Shown piece by piece: positions 47,997 through 61,391 of a stretch of DNA of 64,000 bases. The notes below the pieces were generated by a model. The model made no database searches, was not told where the DNA came from, and saw nothing but the letters and a program-made list of their open reading frames with translations. Origin of the DNA: Heterostelium multicystogenum (taxonomy: Eukaryota > Evosea > Eumycetozoa > Acytosteliales > Acytosteliaceae); the NCBI GenBank assembly GCA_003667245.1, contig RCNN01000008.1, forward strand, positions 62,001 to 126,000, given 5' to 3'. A program made the translations under genes and the position numbers. Within the stretch, counting starts at the first letter, position 1. Each line of letters starts with the position of its first letter.

Positions 47997-48907
47997 ATGA
48001 TGGAAGAACCACTTATAATTGAGGGACAAGTTGTTAAATCAATGTTGTTCCCAAATCAGACTCCTCCAGATGCCAAACCAATCATAAAAAATGACTTGGA
48101 AATTCTTAAACCAAAGACTGCCTTTATATTAGATCATGTTTTGTCCCCTTCAGAGTGCCAGTATGTATAATCTGCATTCACTAATGACCAATCACTAGTA
48201 TGCTAAACTTCATTCTTCATAATAGATACATCATTGATAAGGGTGAAGAACTTGGTTTCGATGATCTAAAGCACTATACAGTTAAGTACAGAGGAAATGT
48301 AAGAATTTTGGTAAAGACAGAGTCATTAAGTCAAGTGGTTTTCGATAGAATAAAGCCATACTTGCAACAGAATTTGGATATTAAACCAAATACAAGTTTG
48401 TCATCTGGAATCAGCAGAGCTTACCACGGTAAGTGGGAAATTGCCTCAATCAATGATATGTGGAGACTTTGTAAATATAACCACCTAGGTCGATTCGCTG
48501 CACATTTTGATGGACACTATATTCAAGACAACGACAATAGATCGTACTACACATTCATGATCTACCTGAGTGACGGAATAGAAGGAGGTTCAACAAGATT
48601 CCTAGAACAATCTAGCCAAAAAGTATTGGTAGAAGTCGTACCAAAGGCAGGTTCAGTATTAGTATTCCAGCATGATATGTGGCACGATGGTGATACCGTC
48701 AAATCAGGACTCAAATACATCATACGTAGTGATGTTATGTACAGAAGAATCGACTCTGAATCAAAAGAGCCAGAATTGGAGTCCGAAAAGGCAGCTCGTA
48801 GATTGTGTGCAGAAGCTGTTCTTCTGGAAAAAACTGATCCAGCTGGTGCAGCTGCTCTATTTAGAAAAGCATTTAAGCTATGCCCAAGTCTAGAGGAAGA
48901 ATTTTAA
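47997..48907 (+). CDS. 2-oxoglutarate/Fe(II) oxygenase, prolyl 4-hydroxylase-like
   Basis: The gene has two exons, 47997-48160 and 48226-48907, joined in phase 2 across a 65-bp intron, giving 281 residues with no frame break. The jelly-roll core shows the iron triad: HFDGHY (H-x-D) at about residue 160, and a distal His in WHDGDTVKSG, with a 2-oxoglutarate-contacting basic residue in LKYIIRSDVMYRR. The segment SYYTFMIYLSDGIEGGSTRF is typical of prolyl hydroxylase-like proteins. No signal peptide is seen, so a cytosolic enzyme is likely. The substrate is unknown; the helical C-terminal extension after RIDSE is acidic. Confidence 0.87.
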
Positions 48908-49356
48908 GCAATAAGAAAACATTTATAATAGATAAATCAGTGATTATTTCTGTTGATTGTTGTGAGCCAAGTATCTTCCTATTTAACCATGAGGAGATAT
49001 AAGCTATCGATGTAATTTACGACAAAGATAATAATAGTGTAGATTATAAATAAATATAGTATAATGGTATCAAATATTAAATAAAACTTGTATTATATTA
49101 CATTAGTTTTTCCAAACTTTCATCGTTTTTTTCAACTTGAGAAACACTTTCTAATTGGCCTACTACTTCTTTATATCCTTAACTATTTGAACTGGAAGAC
49201 TTCTATTTGTTGTTTAGCTTTTAATACATTGACATTTCGTAACCTATGTTCTTCAATCGAAAAAATAGTTCACCTGCTGTTTATCCACGCCACACCAGCA
49301 TCGATATTTGGAACAGGTCTTGTATACGGAATAAAGACCTAAATATTTGATAAGAC
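48908..49356. other. Intergenic spacer
   Basis: AT-rich sequence. An 84-codon plus-strand frame (49088-49342) is present but hydrophobic, with no family match and no splice logic; I do not call it. Confidence 0.35.
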
Positions 49357-49828
49357 ATGTCATATCCAACACTAATACAGGTATGATCTTATAATCTATA
49401 CTACCGACTTAAAGATTTAAATAGACGTGCATACACATTTCAATTTCAAGATCTTTGATCTAATAGGAATAGCACAAAAAGGAGTGATATTGAGTTTCAT
49501 AGTTGCCATGACTTGAAATTCCATTATCAACTGTGATACTCATAAACTCAATATCACCCCTTTTTATTTGTACTTCTGCTAAGACCAGCTTTCAGTCAAT
49601 GCATCCAACTGCACTAATATCTATCAAATCTATGCTTCCAGTTAGATCTGTTACATCTTCTATTATTGGAACAATGTACTCAAAAATTCAGTTACAGAGA
49701 GTGTAGAGGTTATTCCTGGTTCTCGATGTTCAATTGTAAATACAGTAGATGATAGACTTAGTTTTAAAAAAGTAAAGTATGTTATGCCACCTGTCAGCTT
49801 GAAGCATTCAATAAATTTGCTTAATTAA
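49357..49828 (+). CDS. Candidate small two-exon gene with a hairpin in its intron
   Basis: I do not recognise the product. Exon 1 (49357-49380) encodes MSYPTLIQ and ends at a GTATGA donor. Exon 2 begins at 49584 after TTCTGCTAAG and reads TSFQSMHPTALISIKSML, then VRSVTSSIIGTMYSK. After a one-base break near 49690 it continues NSVTESVEVIPGSRCSIVNT and ends SLKHSINLLN at 49828. The composition is coding-like across both frames. The proposed 203-bp intron is longer than its neighbours' and contains the inverted repeat at 49476-49565. Low to moderate confidence; the first exon is short. Confidence 0.4.
49476..49565. repeat. Inverted repeat, 22-bp arms and 46-base loop
   Basis: aaaaaggagtgatattgagttt (49476-49497) pairs with 49544-49565 with a single G-T type mismatch. 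A secondary pairing agttg/caact inside the loop could extend the stem after a bulge. It falls in the putative intron of the small gene at 49357. Confidence 0.8.
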
Positions 49829-50070
49829 TAATATAGTTTAAAGTATTATTGAAATTAAATAAATCAAATTTTACCCTCATCCTTGACGTCTCTCCTTTGA
49901 CTTTTCTTTATTTAATCAAAGTTTGGTTATTCCAATTTGTTTCCAACTTTGTTGAGATGTTCAAATTAGGAAAGGTACCTCTGAAGAATTTCCATGATGA
50001 TAAATAATATAAAGAATGATGTTAGAATATTTAAATCGTAATGAAGTTTTTATTTTTGATATCTATTTTA

Positions 50071-52629
50071 TTAAAAGTATCTACCATTGTTGTTGTTGGG
50101 TTGTTGGAATCTATTTTGAGGATTGTTGTAGGGTGGTGGTGCACTGAAGGTTTGAGGTGGACCTTGGTATGGAGGTGGGGAGTTAAAAGATTGTGGGTTT
50201 GGTACGTAGGGTTGATATGTATTTTGAGGAGTGTATGGTGGTGGTTGTACGTTTGGATATGATTGTTGTCCGCTGCTTGGTGGTGAGTATGGATTGGTAC
50301 CAGTTTGGATTTGTCTGAGGAGCTCTGACTTTTCTTTCTCACGCTCGTTGGCAAAGTCTTCACACTTGCCCTTGAACTTCAAGAGAATCTCTTGGAAATT
50401 AGTATAGAATTGAATACCTTCTCCAAGGTTAGACTTGAGTTCGTTGTAAGTTTTGAAAAGCATTAGCGAACTTTTGCAATGTTTCTTCTCTCTGACTTCC
50501 TTGTTTGGAGTTACTTCTCACAAACTTTTCATTCTCAGCACGAATCGAATCGAGCAATGTTTCTTGTTTCAAAAAAGTTTTCCATTCAACTGTTGTTGTA
50601 ATGGCTCATACTTGGAAATTTCCTCTTTATAAATTTGATTCTTATCTTTTCCTGGATTCATTAACTTATTTGTAATATCATCCTAATAGTGATTATAATA
50701 GCATATATTAATATCTATTCTTTCTAAATAAAGTAGTTGACTTACATTTTTAGATAATTGTTTTAATTTTTCGGCAATGGCATCACGATTGGCCATTAAT
50801 GTATCTAGGGTTTTGATAAGACTCTTCAAGTTGGCCACTTCGGGTACTTGATTTAATGGCATAATATTGGATGGGAGTAGGCTTACAACTTCATGTTGGG
50901 ACTCAAGAGCAGAAATCAATGATTTAGCATCATCAAACTTCTTTCTAATGTGAGAATCTGATTTGGAGGAGTGTTGAAGATTGCTTTGGTACTTTGCCAA
51001 ATCTTGTCTCAAGTTTGCAGTGAGTGTGTAAGATGGAGTACGATACCAGGCAGAACCATATTGTTGGCTCATCTTATTGTCCTCCTCTTCTTCACGATTT
51101 AAGATACTCTTAGCTGTATTACAAATAGATTCATCCTCGTCATGTAGCTGTTGTAGAGACTTGAGCAAATCAGTGATAGTATCGACACCACGCTCTGATT
51201 TTACAAGATCCATCTTCTCTTGCAATGCTTTTGGTACACCAATTTCAAGTGCTTCAACAGCACCTGGCAAATTCATTGATAACAAAGTTCTATATAAATA
51301 TTAGTATTGGAAAAGAATGATTGTCAGTTATTTACTTACGCTTTGGCAGATTCATCATGGAATTTAATGTTATCAATTTCCTTCTTTAATAATTGTTCTT
51401 TTTGATCTTCGTAGTAGACTGCATCCTCCTTAACGGCGTATGGGATCAAGTTTGCGAATGGATCATGATGTATTAACTCTGGAATTGGAGCAGCTTTTGG
51501 CAATTGATTTCTTTTCGATTGGTGTCAATTTGTGGGGTGGTGGTACAGTGTCGTGATAGATTGTATCATTATCTTTCTTTGAGGCTTCATAATACTTTAC
51601 AATAATCTATATAAACAACCTATTAGTACTAATGTTATTCAAAAAGGAGGTTAACCAACTATTACTTACAGCTGAAATCTTTTCTAAAAACTCTCTAAAC
51701 TCAACAATGGCTGTTCTGGGCATATTTTGACGAGCGAGTGCAAGATTATCAACTGCAGCAGTCAATCTGGCGACTTGCTCACCAAATTGAGCGGTGGTTT
51801 CGAGTCCAAGTGAATATTTGTAGTTGGCAATGGCACGGTAAATGAATACTTTGGTGTAGCAAATAGAAGTCCAGTAACGGTCAACCACTGACTTTAAGGC
51901 ATTTGAGTTTGTCAATTGGTAGACAGTGTCGTAGTATTCAGATACCTGAATGGCAAGCTTCGATTGAATGGAGTCGGAGAGGTTGTCTGCGACGGCCTTC
52001 TCGTAGACGCATTCTTGTGCTTGTGCAATCATAAGTGTAGTCAACATATCAAGTGAATCAGCAGTGAAGTCTGGTGACACACAGCACTCAGAGTGCAATG
52101 AGATGTATTCTCTGAGATGGCTGAAGACACCTGCAGCAGCCTGGAATGCTTGACAAGCCTTCTTGATGCCTTCGACTGTCGAACGATTGTAACCAGCACC
52201 TTGTTGTGAAAGGATTGATCCATAGTTGAACAAAACTGATCCTCTCTCATAGTAAATTGAGTATAAGCTGTATTTTCTTTGCTTGTAAGAATCTGTCCAT
52301 GGAATATAAATTCTAACCTATAAGTGAAAAGATAGAAGAGGTCAGTTGCCAACTCTTTTGTTTGGAATGTTGTATTATATTACATTTGATTCTGAGATTG
52401 GGAAACGCAATTCCAATGATTGAAGTACGGAGTAATATCTCCAAATCAAGTCTTTAGATGTATCAGTTTTATCTTGAAGGTTACGAACATCCTCACGGTG
52501 TTGTTGAAGCTGAGCAATTTGGAGTTCATGATTTGCAGCCTCCTCTTTGCTGAATTGCTCCTTGATATATTTTGTCAAAGGCTTTACAAAGTCGACCTTT
52601 TCAGTTCTCTTTCTTTCGACAGACAACAT
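50071..52629 (-). CDS. alxA: ALIX/AlxA, Bro1-domain ESCRT adaptor
   Basis: ALIX links cargo and ESCRT-III in multivesicular body sorting; Dictyostelium AlxA acts in development and endocytosis. The Bro1 domain starts with KRTEKVDFVKPLTKYIKEQF and includes LRFPISESN, then after an intron (52378-52320) VRIYIPWTDSYKQ, VLFNYGSILSQQGAG, and DMLTTLMIAQAQECVYEKAV, the classical Bro1 core. The V domain is next (ALEIGVPKALQEKMDLVKSE, DESICNTAKSILNREEEEDN, WYRTPSYTLTANLRQDL), then helices ending FYTNFQEILLKFKGKCEDFA. The C-terminal tail is Pro-rich with YPNVQPPPY, SPPPYQGPP and APPPYNN, likely SH3, ALG-2 or ESCRT binding sites, and ends NNNNGRYF. Introns near 51660-51600, 51345-51290 and 50745-50680. 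Frame breaks near 51510 and 50465-50600. Confidence 0.92.
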
Positions 52630-53201
52630 GATGTTATTAATATTATTATTAATATGGATGATACCAAAGTAGCAAGCAAGTGTATCCTATAGTAGATGAA
52701 ACCTTTGAAGTTGATGATATTAATGATGATGGTGATATAAATATAACAAACTAAAACAATAACAAACAAACAGACTAGTTGTTAATAATAATAATAATTA
52801 ATGATAGAAGTAGGTGTGAGTGGGGTTATTAAAAAAAAATCAATGTAAACACATAAATTAATTTATTTATTTTTTAAATTCCACTTTGGTCTTTGAAATT
52901 GGAGAATTTTGTCGAACTTCTTTCCTCTCGAAATTTTTGGAAACTCAAGATTATGAGAATGTCGTGGATGCTATGTTGAGGCTGTGAGTTGAATCATCAT
53001 TAACACTATCAGTCAACATTGATCATCGATGGATATTCAACTTAAAATTCAAGGTTGAAATCAATCTCACTGAGCCTAAACTGACCATATATAGCTATAT
53101 ATGGATTGAAGAAAAAGTAGTAAATCTACAGGAAGAAAAATAGATGTATATTTGATTTTGGTTTATGAATAAATAGATGATTTGAATGTTCAGACTGCTG
53201 T
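52630..53201. other. Intergenic spacer with a 20-bp palindrome
   Basis: AT-rich. At 53085-53104 the sequence ccatatatagctatatatgg is a perfect 20-bp palindrome. It lies between the ALIX start and the Msp1-like stop, both on the minus strand, so it may be in the ALIX promoter or the Msp1-like 3' region. No gene seen. Confidence 0.45.
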
Positions 53202-54494
<1,293 letters not shown>

Positions 54495-54960
54495 TTTTAT
54501 CTATCTATCTATCTATCAATAAATATGCTAAACAATGTTGTATATTATATATTGGTACAATAAAAATAAACTTTAACATACATATGTATGAAAAATGCAA
54601 ATGTTTCAAAGTCACCCAATATTCAAACAAAATAAATATTTTTTTGGCGAGAGACCACAAAAGGCAACTCTTAAAAATAACAAGTGCATCATGCTTACTG
54701 TCGTCATTCAAGCTCTATTTATTTGTAGATTGTTGCAAAGGTTGTTCTACTTTACCAACAAGAAATTTAACCAACCATTTCAACTCTTTGTTGAATACGT
54801 TATCCACTGAATTGACACACTATATTCGTAGATTGAAATCTTAATCGATCTATTGAAGTAATGAAAACAAAGAAATCATGCCTGTCAGAGAGAAGTGCTA
54901 AGGATATGATTCATATTTTTAGAACGAATAAGTGTATGTACACAATGATTGCTTGTCGGC
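54495..54960. other. Intergenic spacer between Msp1-like and F-box-like genes
   Basis: AT-rich with a TATC repeat at 54498-54516. Overlapping frames on both strands are short and of low complexity; I see no gene. It should hold the Msp1-like promoter. Confidence 0.4.
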
Positions 54961-56547
54961 TCAGTTTTGAATGGTGATCGATCCAAGTGAACTGCTCTCG
55001 AAATCCTTGGCCAATGATTCCAATTGATCAAAGAATTTTGGTTCTTGTAATTTGTATGATTTTATCTTCAGACGATTGATTGTATTGTTGGTGTTTGCAG
55101 GTTTGGCGAATAGTTTCTTGAGCAGATCCAGAATTTGAAGTATATCATGAGCCTTATAGAATCCTATGATAAGAGTTTCAATTGAATGGTTGACCGAAAG
55201 CGATTTGAAAAGATTTTGATAGATTAGGTTTCGAATCACAAGTGGTGTGTTCTTGCTAATCTGAATGGCAAACTTTCGGAGTGTTGTATTCTGGCCAAGT
55301 GCATCAAAGAAGTGCTCCGAAATAAAGTCAGGTGTTTCTTTGAATTTTAGAATAGCTAAGGTCTTGTTGTACAACAACAAGTCAGAGAATAGATTCACTA
55401 ACTGTGGATGTGGCTCGAGCGGGAATCTGATGTTTCCATTCCTTGGTCTAATGACAAGCTTTCGAAGTACTTGATTGTTGATAAGAGTATTACGGAGGTG
55501 CTGGATGTCTGTGTCCAAGTTCTCGTAACTAATCATGTTGTTGTCGTTTTCTTCATATTCTTCAATTTGATCATCAAGATAGCTTTTGTTCAAGTAAGAT
55601 CGCATGTGAGGACTTTCTCGCTGTAAGAGCAAGTCCGACATATAGAGATCGTGATTGTGTGGATCTCTGTACTCAGGATGTGTCAGTATGATTATATCTA
55701 GCGATTTTAGGCTACTGGATTGCAGAAGTGCGACCATATCTGAGTAGTCTACATAGTCACGTGTAATTCTGAGTGTCTGGAGAGAACTTGACTTTGCAAG
55801 GTGTCCATATTGGCCATGTGTCATTTGGGAGACTGTGTGAGGACTTATTGAATGGTTGCTTTCAATTATCAAGTTCCTCAGCGGCAACTCAGCTATTGGA
55901 CTAAACATATCAGTCTGGTAGCTATTATATGATAAATAGATACTATTGAATAGCAAGTTGTCGGTAATGCGTAACAAGCCAATGTCATCGATATGAAGAC
56001 CGGCATCAAATCTCGAATCTGACAGGATCTAAAGACGATAGATATTCTAGTTTGTCCATCAAATACAGTCCCTTAACCGAAAGGTGGATGCACTCGAGAT
56101 TAGGAAATTCTCTATTTTCCATTATCTCTTCTAGTGTTCTCTTTGATAGATATTCGTATCTGTTGCTCACTACAAGGTAAATTGACCTTATGTTCGACTC
56201 TTGAATCAAAGAGTAATCGTCCCAAAGTCGGATACGCGGTATTATTTTGGATTCAAGTGATTTATAGTATTTGAAAGTTGAAACAATAGAAATGGAATCT
56301 ATATTCATTTGCACAAACTTGAACCATTGTTGACATACCAAAGAGATATCATAGATGTATATAAAATGATTATTATTACTACTTTTATATTTCTTCTTAT
56401 GTTGTAGATGACGACGATAAATCAAATTATTTCTATACCTTCAACGACATGGTATTTATAGTTATCCAACAGATAAGATATTACTTTAAAGTAAATATAA
56501 TTTATCTTTAGACTCACAGCATGATCGACCTGAGTCAGCGATGACAT
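54961..56547 (-). CDS. Dictyostelid F-box-like/leucine-rich protein
   Basis: This resembles dictyostelid proteins with an N-terminal F-box-like segment and irregular leucine-rich repeats. The start at 56547 gives MSSLTQVDHAV, followed by INYIYFKVISYLLDNY; after a break near 56440 the segment DISLVCQQWFKFVQMN is the typical F-box end. The rest is Leu/Ile-rich with repeats such as SLQTLRITRDYVDYSDMVAL and NTTLRKFAIQISKNTP, without a strict consensus. A frame break near 56000 splits the two main parts. F-box proteins serve as SCF substrate adaptors; that role is inferred. It could also belong to the FNIP-repeat class, but FNIP repeats are not seen. Confidence 0.65.
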
Positions 56548-57188
56548 ATTTAAGTCTTATAGGTATAAAGGACAACTAAAAATATAGATTTGAGGAAAAC
56601 TATTACTATAACAACAATCCCAAAAAAATTTTAAAAAAAAATCAACAAAAATACAATCACATTTATGAGGTACTCTGTTGGTATATATTATATCTAGGTA
56701 ATAAATTGAAATTTGACAAAGAATAGATTAGAACAGAATAGAGTTATTTTATTTGTCAAAACTAATAGTAAATTACACAGTTGTACCAAATAATGATATT
56801 CATATAATATTATATTATATCCCACAACCATACATAAATATATGAATAGTTGAAGTCATGACTTCAAAAGCAATAATAATAATAGAGCAATTGCTAACAA
56901 TTAATAATTCTAAATAATAATAATAATATTTAAATTTAAAAAAAAGTAGTCATGTTGATGTTCACATTTTTAAACTTTTAAAGTTTTAATTATTTTTTAC
57001 AAATAATCATTAAAAAAAACAAAAAACATTAACTTCACCAAAATCAATAATAATTTGTAATTTATTTTTTAATCTTTAAATTAAACATATATTTTTATTT
57101 GTTTTTTGTTGTTTTTTTAAATATTTAAATCTCTTTATTATTATTATTATTATATTATTATTATTAACTTAGGTTGTAGTTGTTAGAA
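56548..57188. promoter_or_regulatory. Divergent promoter region (F-box-like gene / psmA7)
   Basis: About 640 bp, extremely AT-rich, with ATTATTATT tracts just upstream of the proteasome gene (57137-57165). Both flanking genes start at its edges. No recognised site or RNA. Confidence 0.5.
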
Positions 57189-58109
57189 ATGTCTGCTAAA
57201 TACGATAGAGCTATCACAGTTTTCTCACCAGATGGTCACCTTTTCCAAGTAGAGTATGCTATGGAGGCTGTTAGAAAGGGTACTGTCGCCGTTGGTGTAC
57301 GTGGAAAGGATGTCATCATATTGGGTGTAGAGAAAAAGTCAACTGCTAAACTTCAAGATGCTAGATCAATTAGAAAGATTGTAAAGATTGACGATCATAT
57401 CTGTCTTACCTTTGCCGGTTTGACTGCTGATTCACGTGTATTAATTAATAAGGTATTATATCTTGTTTAGTAAAGTTATTGTTTATTTCCTACACGAAAC
57501 TAACAAGTCACTTACTTTAGGCACTCGTTGAATGTCAATCATATAGATTATCATTGGATGATGTTCCATCTGTAGAATATATCTCTAAATATATTGCAGG
57601 AATTCAACAAGTATGTAGATGATGCTCTCTTTGATAGTATATCGATAGGCTGTGATTTGACATGTCAACTAATACAATAAAATCATATTTGTGATGATCT
57701 GTTCATTAATTATAGAGATATACACAAAGTGGTGGTGTTAGACCATTTGGTATTTCGACATTGATCGTTGGATTCGATTCTGACGGTACACCAAAACTTT
57801 TCCAAACAGATCCATCTGGTTCATTTTCATCATGGAAGGCAGCTGCCATTGGACGTAACTCAAAGACAGTCAGCGAATTTTTTAGAGAAGAACTTTACAG
57901 ATGAAAACGATAACGCCTCCATCAAGTTGGCCGTCAGAGCATTGCTTGAGGTTGTAGAGTCAGGAAATAAGAATATCGAAATTGCTATCATTAGAAGAAA
58001 TCAACCAATCAAGCTTTTAGATGAATCAGAGGTCGAAAAGTTGGTAGACGAAGTCGAAAAGGAAAAAGACGAAGAGAAGGAAGCAACTGCAACCGCCCCA
58101 AAGAAATAA
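57189..58109 (+). CDS. psmA7: 20S proteasome subunit alpha4 (PSMA7)
   Basis: Alpha4 forms part of the outer rings of the 20S core. Exons are 57189-57452, 57521-57610 and 57716-58109. The N terminus [20 protein letters not shown] is the alpha-subunit signature, followed by [40 protein letters not shown], the alternating [18 protein letters not shown], and [20 protein letters not shown]. The third exon has TTTTTT where five T are needed (near 57880), which alone accounts for the break. The acidic Lys/Glu tail ends TAPKK. The ATG at 57189 is preferred over an upstream in-frame TTG. Convergent with WDR33, 200 bp apart. Confidence 0.95.
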
Positions 58110-58310
58110 TCCACCATCACTAAACTACAAACAAACACTTGTTAATTTAAATCAATCATACCATACCAGCAGGTATAATCAAATCAAATAAAACTGCAGA
58201 AAGAGATTGTATAGTTTATAAGACTCTTTTTTACTTTATATATATGAACTATACATGGTTAGATGTTTATTTTTTTAAAGATTTATTGGTCAGTTCGATA
58301 TTTATTAGGA

Positions 58311-60475
58311 TTACTTGGGTGGACCTCTTGGTTTATTACCAAAAGAAGGTGGTTGAACTATATGATTAGGCATATTGGGTGACTGTTGTTGTGGATGTTG
58401 TTGTTGCTGATTCATATATGAATTTTGATTTGGCATTTGTTGATATGGGTTAGGTTGTTGTTGTTGATATTGATTTGGTGGGTATGGATTCATTTGATTC
58501 TGTTGTTGATATTGTGGGAAAGGTTGGCCACCCATTGGCGGACTATTTTGTTGCTTTTGTTGGTTAGGATGTTGTTGATATTGATTTGGCATTTGTTGGC
58601 GCTGTTGTTGGTGATGTTGATTTGGTGGCTGATTATCACGGTGTTGCTGATGTGGTTGTTGATATTGATTTGGAGGTTGATTATGTGAATTCATATGAGG
58701 ATTCATCTGTGGTGGTTGGTTATGTTGTTGATAAGGATTTTGATTGTTATATTGAGGTGATTGCTTGAAGTTGGGTGGTGGCTGATAGTGGGGAGGTGGT
58801 TGGAAATGAGGTGGTGGTTTGTTCATTTGCATTTGTTGTGGAATTCCGGGAGGCATGGAAGTTGGTGTCATTGATGTTGGTGAAATCGAATTTGGTGGAG
58901 AGGATGATTGCTCTAATTTAAAGGACTCAACAACATTTGCTGGAGGAACAGATTCAAATCCAAATGATGATGAGAAACTTAAACCAGGCAGTGATGCACC
59001 TCCAATACCTGGAATGGCAAATTCTCTTGTGTCGACTTCGTCTTCATTCTCGATATCGTTGTTGGCATGAGGATTATTATACTTATCTTTCATTGTATCT
59101 CCAGGTCTGTTTCTACACCAGAACTTGGTGGTGTAGTCATTGGAACCACTTGCAAGAATGTGACCAATTGGGTGCCAAGACAGTGACCATACACTTCCTT
59201 CGTGGGCACCGTGAATCTCACCCTGTGGCTGATCCTGTCCTACTATCCAATAGAGAATAGATCCATCAAATCCACCGGATACTAAAAGATCTTCGTGGAA
59301 TGGGTGCCATGCGACCGAAGTAACTTCCTTTCCATGTCCTTTGAAAGTCTGAATCTCCTTCATAGTTCTGATATCGTAAAGCTTTAGAAGCTGGTCTCTA
59401 CTTGCGCTGACCAGCCAGTTGCCATTCTTGTTCCACTCGACCTGTACAATTGTATTCTTATGTCCATGAAGTGTTGAGATATTGTCACCTGAGCGAGCGT
59501 CCCAAATCTTGATCAAATTATCCTTGGAACCAGAAGCCAGAATCGATTTAGTTGGATGCCAACTGACGCACTTTACGTCCCAACCGTGACCAGTGAGGGT
59601 CTTTCCTCTTTACAACGTGCGAAATCCCACAACTTAATAGTTACATCGTCAGAGCACGAAACAAACTTTAAATCGGTTGGCGAAAAAGATATGTCACGAA
59701 TCGACTCCTTGTGTGCCTGAAATACCTTTACATTATTCATATTCGATTGCCAGTACTTGATCTGTCCAGTGTCGTCACCTGAAACCATCCAATTCTCATT
59801 GTGTGACCATGTGATTGCACGCACTGCCTTATCGTGTGCTTGCAAAATAGTTTCGAAATTGAAGGTCAATCCATTCCAAAGTGTAAACTCACCACTTGAT
59901 GAGCCTGTGACCAATCTTCTACCTTCAGGTGTCCACTTTACGGTATCAACCACAAAGACAAAGATAAACAATATTAATAACAATGTGATCAATCAAAATA
60001 AGATGGATGGCTACATACAGATACGCAGTTGATTGGGTATTTAACTTTATTTGTTGAGGTATGAATAAATCGAGTACAAACACTTGTAATTGGGTTTGAA
60101 TCTAATGCAATGGGAGGTAGAATCTATATCAAGGGTATTGAAGTTCACAGTGTTAGTTTGAGATTGGACTTGTATCATGTGCAAACACACGGTGTGTTAA
60201 TATGATGATGCATACCTCTTTAATATATATTGGATCGGGTTGCACACCCGAATAGTCTCTGTAGTCACGTTGGTAGATTCTGGAGAGTTGATACTTGATG
60301 AGAGTCGAGTTGAAGTCAACTGTTTTTTGACGACTGCCTTTCTCATACGCTTACCATCATAGACCATCTTTGATGCCTGATAGTTGTTATGCTTATGATG
60401 ATGATGTTGCTGCTGGCCTCCATGGTGACCACCGCCTCCATGGTGTCTTTCGCCACCGCCTTGATAATGTGACAT
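58311..60475 (-). CDS. wdr33: WDR33/Pfs2, CPSF scaffold for AAUAAA recognition
   Basis: WDR33 binds the polyadenylation signal with CPSF30 in pre-mRNA 3' processing. The start [14 protein letters not shown] is preferred over an ATG 33 bases upstream. A His/Gly-rich N terminus leads to [15 protein letters not shown], the invariant motif that contacts RNA, and then [16 protein letters not shown]. Seven WD repeats follow, with [60 protein letters not shown] and [20 protein letters not shown]. The C-terminal half is Pro/Gln/Asn/His-rich, without the collagen-like region of animals. Introns near 60215-59950. Frame breaks near 60350, 59590 and 59565. Confidence 0.93.
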
Positions 60476-61391
60476 TGCTCTAATAAATGCTTTCAACACA
60501 TAAAACAATCTACAAAGATAAAAGATATAAATATATATAGAGGTATATTAATTGTTCAAATACCAATAATCTAATTCATTAAACTTTTTTCAATTTATTT
60601 TTGTAGCTTCTCTATTGAGTTTTATTAAGTCGAAAAATACACCATAATATTATTATTCAAACAAACAAGGTTAAAGTAACTTGAGCATGATCACTAACAT
60701 CAATAGTTGATGTTCATCTCACATCATATTGATATCATATGATCTTTTAGTTAGTTGGTTAGTGATGTGCAAAACTTATTTGTTGTATTCATTTAAAGTG
60801 ATATCAGGGAATCAATATATATTATTAAATAGTAACTTTAGTTCTAAGCATTAGATAAGATACTTTAATAAAATAAAGGTAGTAAACTCAGTTGATTTGA
60901 CTCAAATATCGATATGTCTCTTGACTTTAATTTGAAAAATAAAATATGTTGTTGTTGTATGTTGAAAATATATTGTAGTGGTGTGTGACCCAACCACATT
61001 GCAACTTTAAGTATTCTATTCATTCATAAATTATAATTATTATCCTTATTTTTGAATTTTTAATTTAATTTTACTTATTCTTGTTTATTAGCTGTAGATA
61101 CATAAATATACAGATAGATAGTAGATAGAGTAATCTAACTAACCTTTAGTGAAGACGAAATATTTAGTTTTATAGTTGACAGATACAGACTGTGTATAGA
61201 GATAGAGATAAAGAATAACTTGATTGATAGTTGTCTTTTTGAAGCTCAACCTTTGAAGATAATAGAATAGACCAATTAGACAATATTAGTAGTCAAGTAA
61301 TTAAAGTTAATAGTAATACTAATAGTAATAGTAATAGTAATATAGTAGATTCGTGTATATTAAAGTAATAGTGAGAAAGAAATAAAAGAAA
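60476..61391. promoter_or_regulatory. Divergent promoter region (WDR33 / YIPF gene)
   Basis: AT-rich, about 920 bp. At 60696-60714 aacatcaa-tag-ttgatgtt forms a perfect 8-bp hairpin. TAGTAATAG repeats lie at 61313-61345 just upstream of the YIPF start. No gene seen. Confidence 0.5.

Noticed and set aside
58425..58768. Plus-strand frames antisense to WDR33
   Set aside because: They mirror the Gln/Pro-rich tail of WDR33 as Leu/Trp-rich nonsense.
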